NCBI GenBank assembly: GCA_013399695.1
Contig: VXAU01002492.1
Span: forward strand, 175,212-239,211
Direction: 5' to 3'
Length of the DNA stretch: 64,000 nt
Origin: Formicarius rufipectus
Taxonomy: Eukaryota; Chordata; Aves; Passeriformes; Formicariidae
Under the pieces are notes generated by a model. It was not told the DNA's origin. It searched no databases and saw only the letters and a list, made by a program, of their open reading frames with translations. This document shows positions 1 through 13,750 of the stretch, in pieces (position 1 is the stretch's first letter; each line of letters opens with the position of its first letter). The translations under genes and the position numbers were made by a program.

Positions 1-2874
1 TCAATGTGATTGTCCAGCTCATGTTTAATATTCTGCATGAATCTTTGTGTCTCTATGCCTCTGTTTCACACCATAGCAGGACCTGCTGCTCTGGGATTTG
101 AAAATGCAATTATTCCTCAAGCAAGGACACCCCTTAAAATAACATTCACAGTTCAGCAAGTCGTACATACTCATACAGAATTCCATCTTATTGCACCCCA
201 AATCCTGAACCAATTAATTCAGTGTGGTATTAAAAGATGAGAGCAAAAGATATTTGAGGGGGGAAATACATATTTTTTAACTGGATTTGGTGATCCTGTT
301 TCACTTTCTCTCGTCTCTGTCTTCTGCTTTCTATCACAGACTACATCTTAAATTGTGATTTTTTAAATCTCTTTGAGACTCTCAAAAAAAATCTGTTGTA
401 AAAATAAAACCATGTTTTTCTTCATCTTAAGTCTTAATTGACTCTTAATCTAAAATTTTGGGCAGATAATTTTCCACAGCCTTCATTGAATAAATCAGAG
501 TGTCTGTCTCTTTAGCATTTGATTTTCTTTCTGTTACAGTCAGGGATGGACCAACCAAGGGAGAAAAGAAGAGCATTGATCTCTTTTCTTCCACCTGGCT
601 GAGTAAGATCTCTCGTGATGTTTGCTCCCAGGACATAATTCAGAAGTTCAGGGGAATCAAAAGTCTTCCCATTTTCTTCAGAAAGCTTTGAATATGGCCT
701 ATAGTGGATAATTTTGTGTGTGTATGATATAAATATTAAACCCAGGAAAAAGTCTGGCTAGAACCAGCTTCTTTAATTAAAAATGGGCTTATACAGGTAT
801 TGATTCTTTAGTTCAGCAAAAGCACAAGGGAAAACAAGGCAAGGAGCCAAATGATGGTGTGTCTTGGGGGGAAAAATCTAGCAAAATACTTTACATCAAG
901 CAACTAAAAAGTAATATGGAATAAGAAGCATGGCCTGATGTGTTGAATTCTTTTCATGATCTAGAATGCTGACTCAGACTGCCCAGGATTTTAATTATTT
1001 TCTTAAGGAGGAGGAAAATCACCTCCCCACTAAAATATGCAATCAATTATGCCACACAATTCCGCTCTTCCTTTAAGAAAAACAAGACAAAGTAGTTATT
1101 TTGCTTACAATTAAATTCTATTGAAACTTTGTTGCTTAAACTTATTTATTAATGCAATATTTTAAATCAGATCGACTCTAGGAATGACTTTGTTCAATAG
1201 AATAAGCAGAAATCAATTAGTGTACGTACAGTCATTGTATGTGAGTGGTTCTTAGTGTGTCCTCAGACCTGTTGCCCTTTAACATTGTCCTTTTCCCCTG
1301 GAGACAAATAGGGAAGGCAGGGAAGAAGTTGCTTGACTGGATCTGCATCAAATGCACTTTACCATTGCCCTCAGCCTGTCAGGAGCTCACTCTGCTGCCT
1401 CCCTACCCTGGCACTGCTGAAGTCCATGACAATAAATGCACTGTACAAGTTCCCAGGAGGGTTTGTGTGATGGGGGGTCCTCAGGAAGTTCTCTCTGCCT
1501 CTACCTGCTGGAGCTCAAGAGGGAACAGCAGGCACGGGATGAGCTCTAAAGCTTCGAATTACTTATGCATTATAAATCATATAAGGGTGAGGAAAAGGCC
1601 TAGAAGCTTAAAAGATAATGTAGGTCAAGCTTAGGTAAATTGTTCCCAAATCACACTGCAGTGCTGCCACGATCAGCCTTTCCGTGGCTAAGATCCCGGA
1701 GTTCTCAAAATTGCCTTTGGTTGGATTTTATCCAGTTCCTTAATTTTTTTACTGCTGGTTTTTATTCTCCAAAAGTAAGAGTAAAGAAGGGTAAAACTGA
1801 TGAATATTGGGAAAATTCAGAGGCACTGCATTAAATGGATTCTCTTTTGCTCATTTACAAATAATACATCTGAATCTCCATAACTTCAGATATTTTCTTG
1901 TGTTCAATTTAATCTTGATGTGAAAAAAAAAAGATGCAGTTTCATTGCCTTACTCTTCTGTATCAAAAATGCTACTGGCAGAACAATATATATAGTGACA
2001 CTGGCTATTCCACTACGTTTTGTGTATTGGTTCTTAAGACTAAAACTGTTGGAAAAGAGTATTTTAAAAAGTCAACATGAGAAAGGAAAACAAAGAAACA
2101 AACAAAAGAATCCCTCAAACCTTTGGTCAACAGCATTTATTAGCTGATAAAGGAGGCATTGTTACTCCACTAAACATCACCAAACAAGCTGCTATTGGTC
2201 ACTATCTTTACAAAAAGATAATTAGGTGAGAAAGTTGGCTAGGGATCAATAATTTCTGCCTTTTGTTACAAATCGTTTTGTATTTAAGTCTATTTGACTA
2301 TATGAACAAAGCTTAACACTTTTTGTTAGCTGAACTTTCTGGAAAGAAGACCAAAACCAAGGGCTGAATTCATACTGCTGGGATAGCTTGCTCTGTGCAG
2401 CAGCAATTCTTTGTGTGACACATTTAATGACATCTAAAGAGCTGTCATTAACTGCAGGGAAAAATAGTTAATTAGGTCTACAAGTAGAGAAGCAACATTC
2501 TAGAACAACTTGAAGACTCACCTGTTGCTGAAGGACAGGCATGTGGTTTCTCCTTCCTTCATCAGGAAGGTAATGGGGCAGTATATTTTTGGGGATTGCA
2601 ATATTGATGGTGACATATGTCTCACTTAAGCAGACAGAGGAACAAAAGCCTTCAGAGTACTACAGAGAGTCCAGTGGCTCCAGGGTTTCTGTCTAATTTT
2701 ATAAATTTGCTAAATTTTTTTTTAGCTTTTCTAATGGCACAAAGAAAAGTAAAGTGTATGAGAAACAAGTTGAAAGAAAATGTATAAATACTATTTGATT
2801 AGATTTTTAACTGACCCACATGATGTAAATCATTCTAAGGAAATGCATCTCTATTGGAGTTCTGAGGTTTTGTT
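1..2874. other. Gene-free unique DNA
   Basis: AT-rich flank with no recognisable gene or repeat family. Open frames up to 129 codons (1245-1634) match nothing I know and lack codon-like composition. Confidence 0.6.
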
Positions 2875-3605
2875 CACAGAATCACAAAATATCCTGAGTT
2901 GGAAGAGACCCACAAGGACCATCGAGCCCATCCTGGCCCTGCACAGACAACCCAACAATCCCCCCCTGTCCCTCAGAGTGTCGTCCAAACTCTCCTGGAG
3001 CTCTGGCAGCCTTGGTGCTGTGCCCACTGCCCTGGGGAGTCTGGTCAGTGCCCACCACCCCCTGGGGGAAGAGTCTTTCCCTGAGATCCACCCTGACTCT
3101 GCCCTGACACAACTCCAGATATTCCCTCAGGTCCTGTCCGTGCTCACACAGAGCTGCCCCTCCCTGGCCTCTCATGAGGAAGCCACAGACCCTTATAGGG
3201 TCTGACCTCAGTCCCCTCTTCTCCAGACTGAAGAATCCACGTGCCCTCAGCCCCTCCTCATGTGGTCCCTGCAGGCCCTTCCCCATCCCCGTGTCCCTCC
3301 TTTGGACACTCTGCAATGGCTCAATCTCTCCCTTCCATGGTGTCCCCCCAGAGTGCCCCAGCACTGCAGGTGAGGCTGTCCCAGTGCAGAGCAGAGTGGG
3401 ACAATCCCCTCCCTGCCCTGATGCCCCCAGGACAGGGATGTCCCTCCTGGCTCCAGGCACTGCTGACTCGTGCCCAACTGGCCCCTGACCAGCACCCCCA
3501 GGGCCCTTTCCTGGCACTGCTCTCCACCCTCTCATCCCAGTCTGTCCATCCAGGGTTGTCCCATCCCAGGGGCAGAGCCCACTGTTGTTCTCTGCTGCCT
3601 CTACA
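2875..3605 (-). mobile_element. CR1 LINE fragment, 5'-truncated
   Basis: Reverse-complement CR1: the 3' end is at low coordinates (CAGAATCACAAAATATCCTG, a decayed 8-bp terminal repeat), followed by GAGTTGGAAGAGACCC. The inner part is almost identical to the copy at 62780-63495, so both belong to one subfamily. Several overlapping open frames in it are by-products of GC-rich CR1 sequence. Confidence 0.85.
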
Positions 3606-6317
3606 ATCATTTAGCACGTCCTGCATCTGTTTCAAAACCACAGCAGTTTTGATGGGATAAAAAGGAAAGGACTGCAATCGAAGTGGAAAAGGGGATGTGA
3701 CTGAGGCATCTGAGGTAAAGGTGGCGAGTCAAAGTAAGTTGAAATCATTGCTTTTGTGAGCCAGCCAGATCCAGAGCATGAACATTCTACGTATTTAATT
3801 TTTTTAAAACCCTCTCAAAGATAAAAAGAGTCCAGTTGGGACATCAATTAGTGCGACTGTGTTGTTGGCATTTGAGGCATTATTTGTCTGATAAAGTTCT
3901 GATGACAGATTTGGATCCTTTGTGTTCTGGAAGCTCAGATTGATAGTTCAAAGTGAGGGGTAGGTGTGCATGAACATGCCTGTAGCTGAGAAGGAAAAGG
4001 AGACTGAGGGTAGCCAGCCTCCACAGATGAAGCTTGGGAAGGATCAGTCCCACACAGAGAGGAGAAGGTGAGGTGATGATTTCAAAGCCATCCTCACCCC
4101 TTGGAGGGGAATCATATCAATTTTTTTCTTGCAGCAGCAGCAGCAAGAAACACCAAAATACATAAAGACCTTAAAAGCAGTTCTTTGTGACATTCATTAC
4201 TCTGCTATTGCTCTTCAGCTGTGACATGTCTGAGAGCCCAAACACTGGCTCAAACACTCATCTGGGAGCCTTTTTCTCATGAAGGTAACTAGCAATGTGA
4301 TCAGTAGTTCAGCTGGACTCAATGGCTTGTTGTTCAAATAAAGAAAAGGAACAAGCAGTGTGTGTGTGGGGAACACCTTTATAAAAAGTGTATTATGAGT
4401 GTCTCTTTGCAGTTAAGGGCAGTGTTGCTGCTACAAAGCTGACTTGAATGGAACTTAATTTGAAAGAAGTAAGGCCTAAATGAAACAGTTTGCTGTAAAT
4501 CCATAGAATCTGTGGCAGTTGGCAAAAGAACCGGTTCTTGTGAGTTAACAGGATAATAAAGCAGAATCCTTGGAACTTCTTCCTCTGTTTGGTCTTTATC
4601 AGAATTTTCTTTCATTTACTATCAGGCTTTTAAATAGACCTCAGGTCTTTGCACTTAGTGAGCTACACAGGTGATCTGCCCAGTTAGTCTGTCACCACTG
4701 AGTGTCTTGTTGATCTTGCCATGACCCAAGTGTGGAAGAGAATGCTTTAGAAGACTTCTTATTTCTTCCTTTCAAGGAGTTATGCACCATGCCTTATAGT
4801 CATTGAGATTACCCTTTGGGGGTAAAAAAAACAAACCCAAGTAACTGAAGCAAAACTCGCATTTGATTTGTTTTGTGACTCAGAGGAGGCATTAACTGCC
4901 AAAGGTTCAAGAAAATAGTTCTGCTTTGAAGGAGGAGAATAAAAGCAGCCAGGAGGTGTAGTGGTTTCCTTCTAAAACAGAAAAGAAGAAAAGGCTGGTG
5001 AGTAAACACGAGAGTAGGAGAGCTTTGACAGGGAAGAGTTTGGGCATTGTTGAATGGGTGATGTGCCTCTGCTAAAAGGCACCAGTTGGGCAGAGCAGTC
5101 AGATTTGAGCCAGAAGAGAGGCAAAAAGTGATATGAAAGCTAATGACGTTATTGAGAAACTCATTTCAGGATAAGACTTGATGTGAATACAACTGAAATG
5201 ACCAGCTGGTGCATTTGTAATCCTTGAATCTGTCGGTTTTATCCTCTTCCAAACTCTCTTGTGATTTTTCTTCTCTGAATTGTTTTTTCTTTGCAATCTC
5301 TACCTCACTATAGGGTTCTCTATTCAAAGCAGAAAATGAAAGAGTGGAAAAAGGAAACCGAACCATTTCACAAGAAATTTATTGCAGATAGCAATTTAGT
5401 AGACTCATTATCCCAGCGTGAGGAAAATACAGTAGAATCCTAAGAAAACCAACACAATACAAATGCAGTGAATAAACCCAGTCATTGAATAGGCAATATC
5501 ATAATTTCTCAGTTCAGGTTAATAAAGATCCTAATTCGTTTTGCTGTAATAGAATATATTAAGAAAATGTTAAGTGCTAATTAGTATCCTGCTATTGAAA
5601 AAGTAAGAAGTAGAACATGAGATGAGTTCAAACCGGTAGAAATTCTGACATTTCTGGATAATTGAGAATGCTATAACTAAGTTTTGGGCAGAAGCTTCAG
5701 TAGCAGAAAGGTTAAAAATGCTGGTGAGAATTTTCCAAGCAAGTCTAGCTACAAACAGAAAATATATTCACTGCTGAGTTGGTGGAGAAGGGCAGTTTTA
5801 AGTTTACAATATATGTTTTAAGACTGCAGCAATCAAACTAGAAAGGAAGTTTCAGCACTGCCAGTGCTATTAACAGTTTCCTTCATTGCAGCAGTTTTCA
5901 TGTAGACTGTTTGCTGATGGATCCCTTCTTGTATCCCCACTAAACTCTTTTTTTTTTTTTTTTAAATGCAAAGACATTCTTGTAAGTGGAGTTCACAGAG
6001 CTGGTCAAAACCAGTGAAAAGGCAGCAATTTTGTGGACCGTATTCTGACTGGCTATGAAAATCAATAACCCTTCAGACACTGCATTTAGATATATGCTCA
6101 TCTCTGTGGTATAGCTCAGATCTTGTCTCCAGAGGAGCTTTTTGTGCCATGCATGTGCAAGTCATGCAGTCAGCTCTGCTGGCTTGAAGTGAATTGTATT
6201 TGTCAGCCAGCTTTGACAGCTCAGCCTGTGCTTCCCCCACCACTGCAGAAACAGTAATTTTAATGTAGAAGGGGAAATGATAAGCAGTGCATCAATATAT
6301 TCTTAAAAGACACATTT
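3606..6317. other. Gene-free unique DNA
   Basis: Only a short CAG run (4131-4145) and a T tract (5948-5963) stand out. Confidence 0.6.
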
Positions 6318-6750
6318 CATAGAATGGTTTGGGTTGGAACAGGCCTTAAAGCTCATCTCATTCTCACCCCTGCCATGGGCAGGGACACCTTCCACCAGCC
6401 CAGGCTGCTCCAAGCACCATCCAACCTGACCTTGGACACTCCCAGGGATGGGGCAGCCACAGCTTCTCTGCCCAACCTGTGCCAGGGCCTGCCCACCCTC
6501 ACAGCCAAAAATTTGTTTCTAATCTCCAGTCTAACTCTGCTCTCCATCTGTGTAAATCCATTCCCCTTGTCCTGTCCCTCCAGGCCCTTGTCAATGATCT
6601 GTCTCCATCCTTCTTGCAGGTTCCCTTCAGATCCTGGAAGGCCACAATTAGGTCACTCTGAAGCTTCTCTTCTCCAGGCTGAATAATCACACCCCCAATT
6701 CTCTCAGTCTTTCCTCACACCAGAGCAGCTCCACCCCTCTAATCACCCTT
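6318..6750 (-). mobile_element. CR1 LINE fragment
   Basis: Starts with the reversed CR1 3' end CATAGAATGGTTTGGGTTGG and contains GCCATGGGCAGGGACACC and GGGGCAGCCACAGCTTCTC, hallmarks of a common bird CR1 tail. The 5' part fades out near 6750. Confidence 0.9.
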
Positions 6751-8659
6751 TCAATTTGTTATCCACATTATAGCAATTATGAGCTGACAGAGAAAACACA
6801 GTTGGCCTGACCAGCAGCACACACAGCAGAATGCTGAGCTGGCTCGTGGTGAATCAGCAGGACAAATAATGAAAATGCTCCTTGCTGTTGCTGGAGTTCA
6901 AATGTCCCATGACAACTGCATGTTCAAATGGCTTCAGTCAGGTGAGGGGTACTGCCTTGGTGGAACTCTTCCCAGACACCTGGGAATTGTGCAGCACCCA
7001 CGTGCCATGAAAGCCATCAGAGCTGACCTTTCCAGCAGGTCCAGGTTCACTGTGGAACCTTCTATGGGCTCTCTTTTGTGCAATCCAGTACCAAATATCC
7101 AGTGCAGGTGTAATGGTGACTCTGTTAGTAAAAGGGATAAATACTGACACAAGCAGTCTCTGGCTTGTCCAGTCTGTGTAGGATCTGAGTGCTTGGAACA
7201 GGCTTGGTAGTACCACTCCAAAAAGGAAAAGTGTGCCTCAGTGTGCTGAATGTTCTCACAGAATAAAATATAAGAGTTCCCACAAATAGCTCATGCTGGT
7301 TTTGAGAGTTACATACCAAGGGTGTTGCTTCTCGCAGCAGCGTGGAAATGCAGTAGGTCTTTGCAACAGGATGTGTGTTACTGGGACCAGTGCTTGTAGT
7401 ACCCTTCCCTGGAGGGAGAGAAGACAACCCACACATGAGTAGGACATGGTGGAACTCAGGTAGAGAAGAACTTAGGACCTTCAGGGCTGGAGAAGGGAGG
7501 TCTTGGCCTTTTGCTCTGAGCAGCAGCATTTGCTTTATAGGAGGAACTCAACAGCTTGGCTGTTTTCCGTCTTTTCACCCCAGTTCAGCCTTGGTACCAG
7601 ATGCCTTCTGTGCAACCTTGGTCTCTTTGCCTGCTTTTAAATTTGCCTGAAACTAGAAACCCGTTCTTTGGGGGTTTCTAGACAGCAAATTAAAAGATCT
7701 TCATCTCTAAGTTGGCCAGCTCCTCTGCCACAGTTGCATGTGTGTGATTGCTGCCCTAAACCTGTTCTTGTCACCTGCCCTGACTAACAGCACAAAAATC
7801 TGGGCATTTAGTGCTTCCTCAGGGGTACCACCTGCAAATCTAACTTTAGGCTTCAGGTGGTGAACAGTGGGCAGAAAGGCTGTTCTTATTCATTCAAAGA
7901 CTTCTTTGTAGTGCTCCAAAGCCAACACCCATGCAACTGTTTGCTTCCATTTTGAGTTTGAGTGACCTTTTTCAGTCTGTGAACAGCCTGGAAAGTGTAG
8001 AATAGATATCTTAGTGACACAGAAGGCAAACTGGAGAAATGCAGTCTGATGTCTCATAAAACTTGACAGAGAAGGCAAAAAGTGGATGTTCTTACTCAGT
8101 TCACTATGAAAAAAGAATAGATGACTTTAATCCTTTCTCTTTCTAGAAGAAAAACGAGTTCTTATAATTAGTTATGTTAACTACTTGCCAGAGTCACTTT
8201 GTGCCATCCAAAGGCCTTCTAAACTTTTACTAAATTGAGCTATTGAAATACAGCTTCAGACAGACTTTCTGTAATGGATTTGTATTTGTAGTGCTGATGC
8301 ATTCAAGAGAAGGTATTGAGCCCTTCTGTGCCTCTCTCCCCATTCATTCAAATGGTGCCCATAGAAAATATTTTCCAGGGCTAATACTGTGTGTTCTGTG
8401 AAAATACTTTTATAAACTCATTAAAATGACTTTTTATGTGAATGCTACTCTCTTGGGATGAGATTTTAAAAAGTCTTCTACTTGAGAACAGCAGGGAGAA
8501 AAATAAAGTCCATTTAGCAGTGTACAAGCAGATTTGGTGTCCAATAAAGTATGTATTAAGCATATAAAGAAAACTTGTACCAAATCAGGGGCTTCAGCAC
8601 GTGAGGTGGAGTTCTGCTTGTGACATGAATGTGGGGAAACTTACTGCTGTTGCTGTGCT

Positions 8660-9130
8660 GTTGCAGAATTAAGGATCTAATTTTAATTGAGTTTCCATGT
8701 AATGATGACTTCAACAGTAATTTACTAACTTTAATTAAAATACTTTCCAGCTAATCTTTGGGCATTATCCCTTTAATTATAAGAGGCATCTGTTATATTA
8801 ATAGCCTTGGAGATGGCCTTATTTGCTTTAAAATGTAGGTGCATGTGCAATTAAACTTTCACCGTGTTTCACTGTGTTCTGAGCAGGAGCACTGACCATT
8901 ATGCATTACAAGGTTTACAGAGCTGTGATAATGAAGCAAATTTGTGCTGAAAACCTGTACTTCAAGGGGGTATTAAAGCTCATTAATTTCATTAGCTGAA
9001 TGTATCTTTTTCACCATAATTTTAAAGAAATCTTGCAACACCACGGACGAGAACTGTGGCACTGCAGGACGGACCAATTTGTTTAATAACTGTGACTTCA
9101 TAGCAAATAAACATTTTCACATGATTAGTC
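8660..9130. promoter_or_regulatory. Candidate conserved non-coding element (unproven)
   Basis: Unique, repeat-free, AT-rich stretch with many homeodomain-type cores (TTTAATTATAAG, TTTAATTAAAATA, CATTAATTTCATTAGC) and octamer-like motifs, the texture common in developmental enhancers. The call rests on motif density only; no alignment is available here. Confidence 0.3.
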
Positions 9131-10007
9131 TAATAGTGTGCTAAGACAGGATTCTCTTTCAAAGTCTGGCATTTCCTCTTTTGCATATTTCTTAACTGCA
9201 CTCAGTGGTGACACATTATATTCCACACCATTAGGAACCAGTAGAGTCTCAAGAAATGATATTGCTTGGTACAGATCAAGTGAAGCTCAGAGTTACACAG
9301 AACAGGCTCGAGCGTGAGCAAAGCTGTAATCAAGGATGGGAGGACAAATCAAATTGATGTCTGAGGAGGCTGGAGTTGGCTGCTTTCAGCTCAGCTTTTG
9401 TCCTGCTCCTGCAACTCTTTCAAGCTTCAGTTGTTGCCTTTTTTCCAGATATGAATTGGAAAAATCTAATCTTTTGGGACTGCTGTTCCAGTTGTACATC
9501 TTTCTTCTGAGCTTTTTTATTTCCTGAAGTGAGAGAAGACTACAGCCCTTTACTCTTTTTTTTTTTCCTTTTTTTTTTTTTTTTTTTCAGTAGCTGGGAA
9601 GGATACACTGTGGAGAAGAAAGGAGGGAAAAGCTGTTTCTTTTGCAGAAGGGGTTAGCGAGAGCTTGAAGGTACACAGTTTTAGACCCAGGGACATAGTG
9701 AAGATGTCAGAGGGGTTTATGATCAGCAAGAGGAATTTTAGGAGTGGACTGAGCAAGGTTAGCCTTGAGCTGTCTCTGTCTCACTTCAGTGTGGGGGTGG
9801 TAAAAACAGGGCCCAGCATTCTTAGAGACAGAACAGTCCTCCTTTCTGCTGTTTGGATGGGCAGAAGAGATGTCCTTCATGCCTGGTTGGGTCAGCTTTA
9901 AATACCTTCCTCATCAGGATTTTGGAAGACCCCCTACTACACACCCAAGCACAAGACAAACTGCCCTTCTTCTAATGGATCCATTTCTATACTGACACAG
10001 TGAACTC

Positions 10008-10080
10008 CTAAAATGCCAGGCTGGAAGGAGCCTCAAGGATCACCCAGTCCAGCTTTTCCTGGCAGAATCAAATGTTGGTT
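10008..10080 (-). mobile_element. Decayed CR1-like 3' tail
   Basis: CTAAAATGCCAGGCTGGAAG, then GAGCCTCAAGGATCACCCAG and TCCAGC resemble the reversed CR1 end (AGAATGGCCTGG...GGAAGGGACC...ATCATCCAGTCC). The resemblance is short and imperfect, and the sequence to 10380 that follows is unassigned. Confidence 0.4.
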
Positions 10081-13000
10081 TGCATTTGCAAGGGCCCTGC
10101 TTTGTGTTCCATAGGGTTGGCTCTGCCCATCTACCCAAATTGTGGTGTATCAGACTTGGTCCCCCATAAAGGATGTCTCCACATCCAGGTGAGTGTCTGC
10201 CAGGCTTTGGTTACCTTTCCAAGGGTTTCATGTCAACAACCAAAGGTGGTTCTCTACAAACTCTGGTTGTGGTATCTGTCCTGAAAGGAGCAGCAGCCCA
10301 ATACTGGGATCAGCATCCCAACACTGGGAACAGCATCCCACTGGAAGTGCTGGTGCTGTCAAGGAGCTGGTAAAGGGTATCAGGATGTGACCTGATTCAG
10401 TCTCCCAGAGACTGTACAGCCTCAGCTAGCTAAACATTTTGGTTACTCTGCTGGTATTCCAAGAAATACTTCTAAAATAACATGCTATTGGTGATATTCA
10501 GTGCTGTAGCCAAGGACTGAAAATGTCTAAATAGCCTTTCTTTGACAATGCACTATTGCATAAATATTTTCCCCTCTTTTTCTCTTCTCCAATGCAAGTG
10601 AGATCTAAGTGTTGTGTGCCTTAAATTTAAAGAACCTCCAAGAGTCAGCTGTGTAACTAGAAGTACTTACAAGGCATTGTTTCTTTTGTGTCTTTCACAT
10701 CACAATTGGTGTTTTTATTTACATTAAGAGCTCAAAACAAAGAAACCCCACCTGCTAAAGTCATGACAGATTAGCCTGAAAGGGAGGCATCCTATAGAGA
10801 TAACTTAGTCCGAAGGATCAGTGTTTTGCTATTAGGTGAAGAACTTTACTGTATCCACTCAATCAGTTGCTAAAAATGTACCCCCTACAAATAAACACAA
10901 CTCTTTACTTTTAGAGAAGTCCCATATTTGTTTCTGTACTTAAGGAAGTAATTTAAATAACGACTTGATCATTATAATGATCATAATTCATCATGAAATT
11001 GGTTTAGCTAATATTAACTCTGAGCCTCCTTCCGTAGTTCTCGTTCATCTGGAGTAAGAACCTTCTGTACAGCCTGAATTATGAGTTGGTTTCTGACAGA
11101 TCATTCTCCCTGCTGGATCTGTGGCTGGTGCTGTGTGTTTCCAGAGGTGTCCCTTTCCTTTTTGCATAGTCACTGTTCTTTCTTAAGAGGTAGAAAGCAC
11201 TATAAGGAATTCAGGAGAGCTAGATGTTTCTAAAACAGGGTAAAAGTTAGGTGTGCGATTACGAAAAATAAGTTTAAACATGATTTCCTAAACATGAAAC
11301 TCAATCCTTTCAAATAAGGGCAGTACATTTTCTCATAAAAATATAAAGCTGTTATTTCTTCTACTCCCAAGAAGACAACTGAAGGAATTAAGATAAATAA
11401 ACTGCAGCCCATATAATTTTCCTGACTGTTGGTTATTTCCAAGCCCTCTGCATTTGTTCTGCACACAGCACAGCATCAGCTATAGAGAAGGCAGAGATCT
11501 TGACACAGTTTGGAGCAGATCACGAGGAAAAGTTTCACCCAAAGCTGGTCACTGCAGCAGGTCACTTGGGACACTGCTGTGAAATTTGGGTTGTGAAATA
11601 AGTGTTGTCATGTGCCACAAAGGGGTTTGTGCCAGTCTTGTCTCCTGGATGAGAAGGGTTTGCCTTTCAACACAGTTCCACAGGTTTTGTGGGAGTGTAG
11701 GTTTGGTTGGGTTTTTATCCCTTCTTTCCCTGATTTGCCTGCTCTAAGTCACAAAGTAGCATCTCCCCTGATTTAGACAGCCGGGAGAAATCCTCAACCA
11801 GAAGGCAATTGTTGTTAATTAGTATCACACTGCCTTAAAGAAGAGTTGTTGAGTCTTTTAATTTTGCATAGTTGATTTTATTTTAATGTCCCTGCAGACT
11901 GCTTTCTCCATGAAGTTTAGTGATGTTAATGATAGTAAAGTCATTTGCAATTACTGTGCTACAACTTTGGTTAAGACAAGCTAAAAGGAGAACTGAGCTA
12001 GAAACTGGGCATCCTCTTCTTATTGAGTAGCTGCTTTTATTAATGTAATTTAGTTGAAGGGTATCTATGAGCTGCCTTGGGGTAGAAAGATCAGATGTTT
12101 GTCTCAAATGAAATCAGCCTCCTGAACTTTGTGACACAGCCAATATTTCAGTGTGGAAGGACTGTGGGCAAGTTCTCTGCCTCAGTTAACTCGATTGCAC
12201 CTCACTGGAGTCTTTCTGCTGCCTCGAAAAAGACTTCAAGTCCCATTACTTTCCATGGAAATATTCATCAAAGCCCTGACCTGGTGTGAAAGGGAAGCCC
12301 TTGGCAGCAGAGAGAATGTGAGCCACCCTCTCCCTCATGCTGTTTTAACTTTGTTTTTGAAAAGCAGAACACTGCTTCTCTTACAAGGGCTCCAGTGCCA
12401 ACATCTTTCTTATGAATAGTCTATCCTTTGAGGGGGGACAGAGGTGAAAATAGAAGGCAATGTATGCTGTGTTTGGATTTTTTTAATGTGCAAGCCTTTT
12501 CCTAACTACAGAATAAAAAGACAGACTTTCATCACACTCTGGGTTCTTGTAGAAATAATATTGTCTGCACTTACTGTGACAGGAGACCAAACAGAAACCA
12601 CTGAAGCATGAAAATAGAAGTTTTTTCAGTCTTAATGCAAGGTGTTGCTAATGCCCCTACCCTCGATTTTACTGTTTGTCCTACAATGCTGACATTAAAA
12701 TTGTAGTTGTGAGGTATCCTGCTAACTTGCTAATTGCTTTATCTCTAATGGGGTGTTACTTACTCGGCCTTGCTCTTGATCTTTCCAAAATTATCTATTC
12801 AAGCACTCTCAAATGTAGTTCTTTTTAAGACCAAATTAAGACAGATTTATTCCATTAATGCTTAACTATTGCACACTGCTTCCAGTTTGCAACATGACTG
12901 TGATTAAACATCCTACACAGTACAGGGAGAATAACTTCTCACTCTTTCTGAATGTCTCACTTTCTCTCCCTGCCACCAGGTCCAACCTGCTGATACTCAG

Positions 13001-13260
13001 CATCATGAGACTACTTTTTTTTTTGTTTCACCCATGGTCTAACCTGAGATGAAAGGTGAAGCAATGCTATTTCTGTAAAAAGTAAAAGGGCTCATGCCAT
13101 TTTAAGGAGTGAAGTTTTTGACTGTTTATGATATATGAAAGTTCTGTGATGGTCATCTTCATTTTAGGATTTCTAGAGGTTTAAGCTTTATAAAAATCAG
13201 TCCTGTAGTAGAGGTTTTTGCACCAGATACAGTTGAATTGCCATTAGTTGTTTCAAAAAT

Positions 13261-13750
13261 CATAGACTCATTGAATCATAGAATTATTTGGGTTGGAAGG
13301 GATGTTAAAGTTCATCTTGTTCCACCCCCTGCCATGGGCAGGGACACCTCCCACCAGCCCAGGTTGCTCCAAGCCCCGTCCAACCTGCCCTTGGACACTT
13401 CCAGGGATGGGGCAGCCACAGCTTCTCTGCCCAACCTGTGCCAGGGTCTGCCAACCCTCCCAGCCAAGATTTCCTTCCCAATATCCCATCTATCCCTGCC
13501 CTCTGGCAGTTTGAAGCCATTCCCAATTGTCCTGTCTGTCCAGCCCCTTGTCAATGGTCTCTCTCCATCTTTCTTGTAGCTCCTTCAGGCACTGCAAGGC
13601 CACAATGAGGTCCCCCCAAATCTTCTCTTCTCCAGGCTGAACAATCCAAATTCTCTCAGATTTTCCTCCCAGCAGAGCTGCTCCATCCTCTGCCCATCCT
13701 GGTGCTTCCTCTGGACTCTCCAGCAGCTCCATGTCCTCCCTGTGCTGGGG
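13261..13750 (-). mobile_element. CR1 LINE fragment
   Basis: Opens with CATAGACTCATTGAATCATA and then GAATTATTTGGGTTGG, the reversed 3' repeat and tail of CR1, then the standard GCCATGGGCAGGGACACC block and the region with CTTCTCTTCTCCAGGCTGAA. It extends further 5' than most copies here. Confidence 0.9.

Larger units (their letters stand above)
6751..13260. other. Gene-free DNA
   Basis: Mostly unique sequence. It includes the candidate element at 8.7-9.1 kb, a T-rich tract at 9556-9587 and the CR1-like relic at 10.0 kb. No coding exon is recognised. Confidence 0.6.

Noticed and set aside
2882..3677. A 242-codon minus-strand frame and several overlapping ones
   Set aside because: They lie entirely in a 5'-truncated CR1 tail, and a near-copy with different breaks exists at 63.1-63.5 kb.
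9556..9590. T-rich tract ending in CAG that resembles a splice acceptor
   Set aside because: No coding or conserved exon follows and no gene is known here. It is more likely a homopolymer tract.
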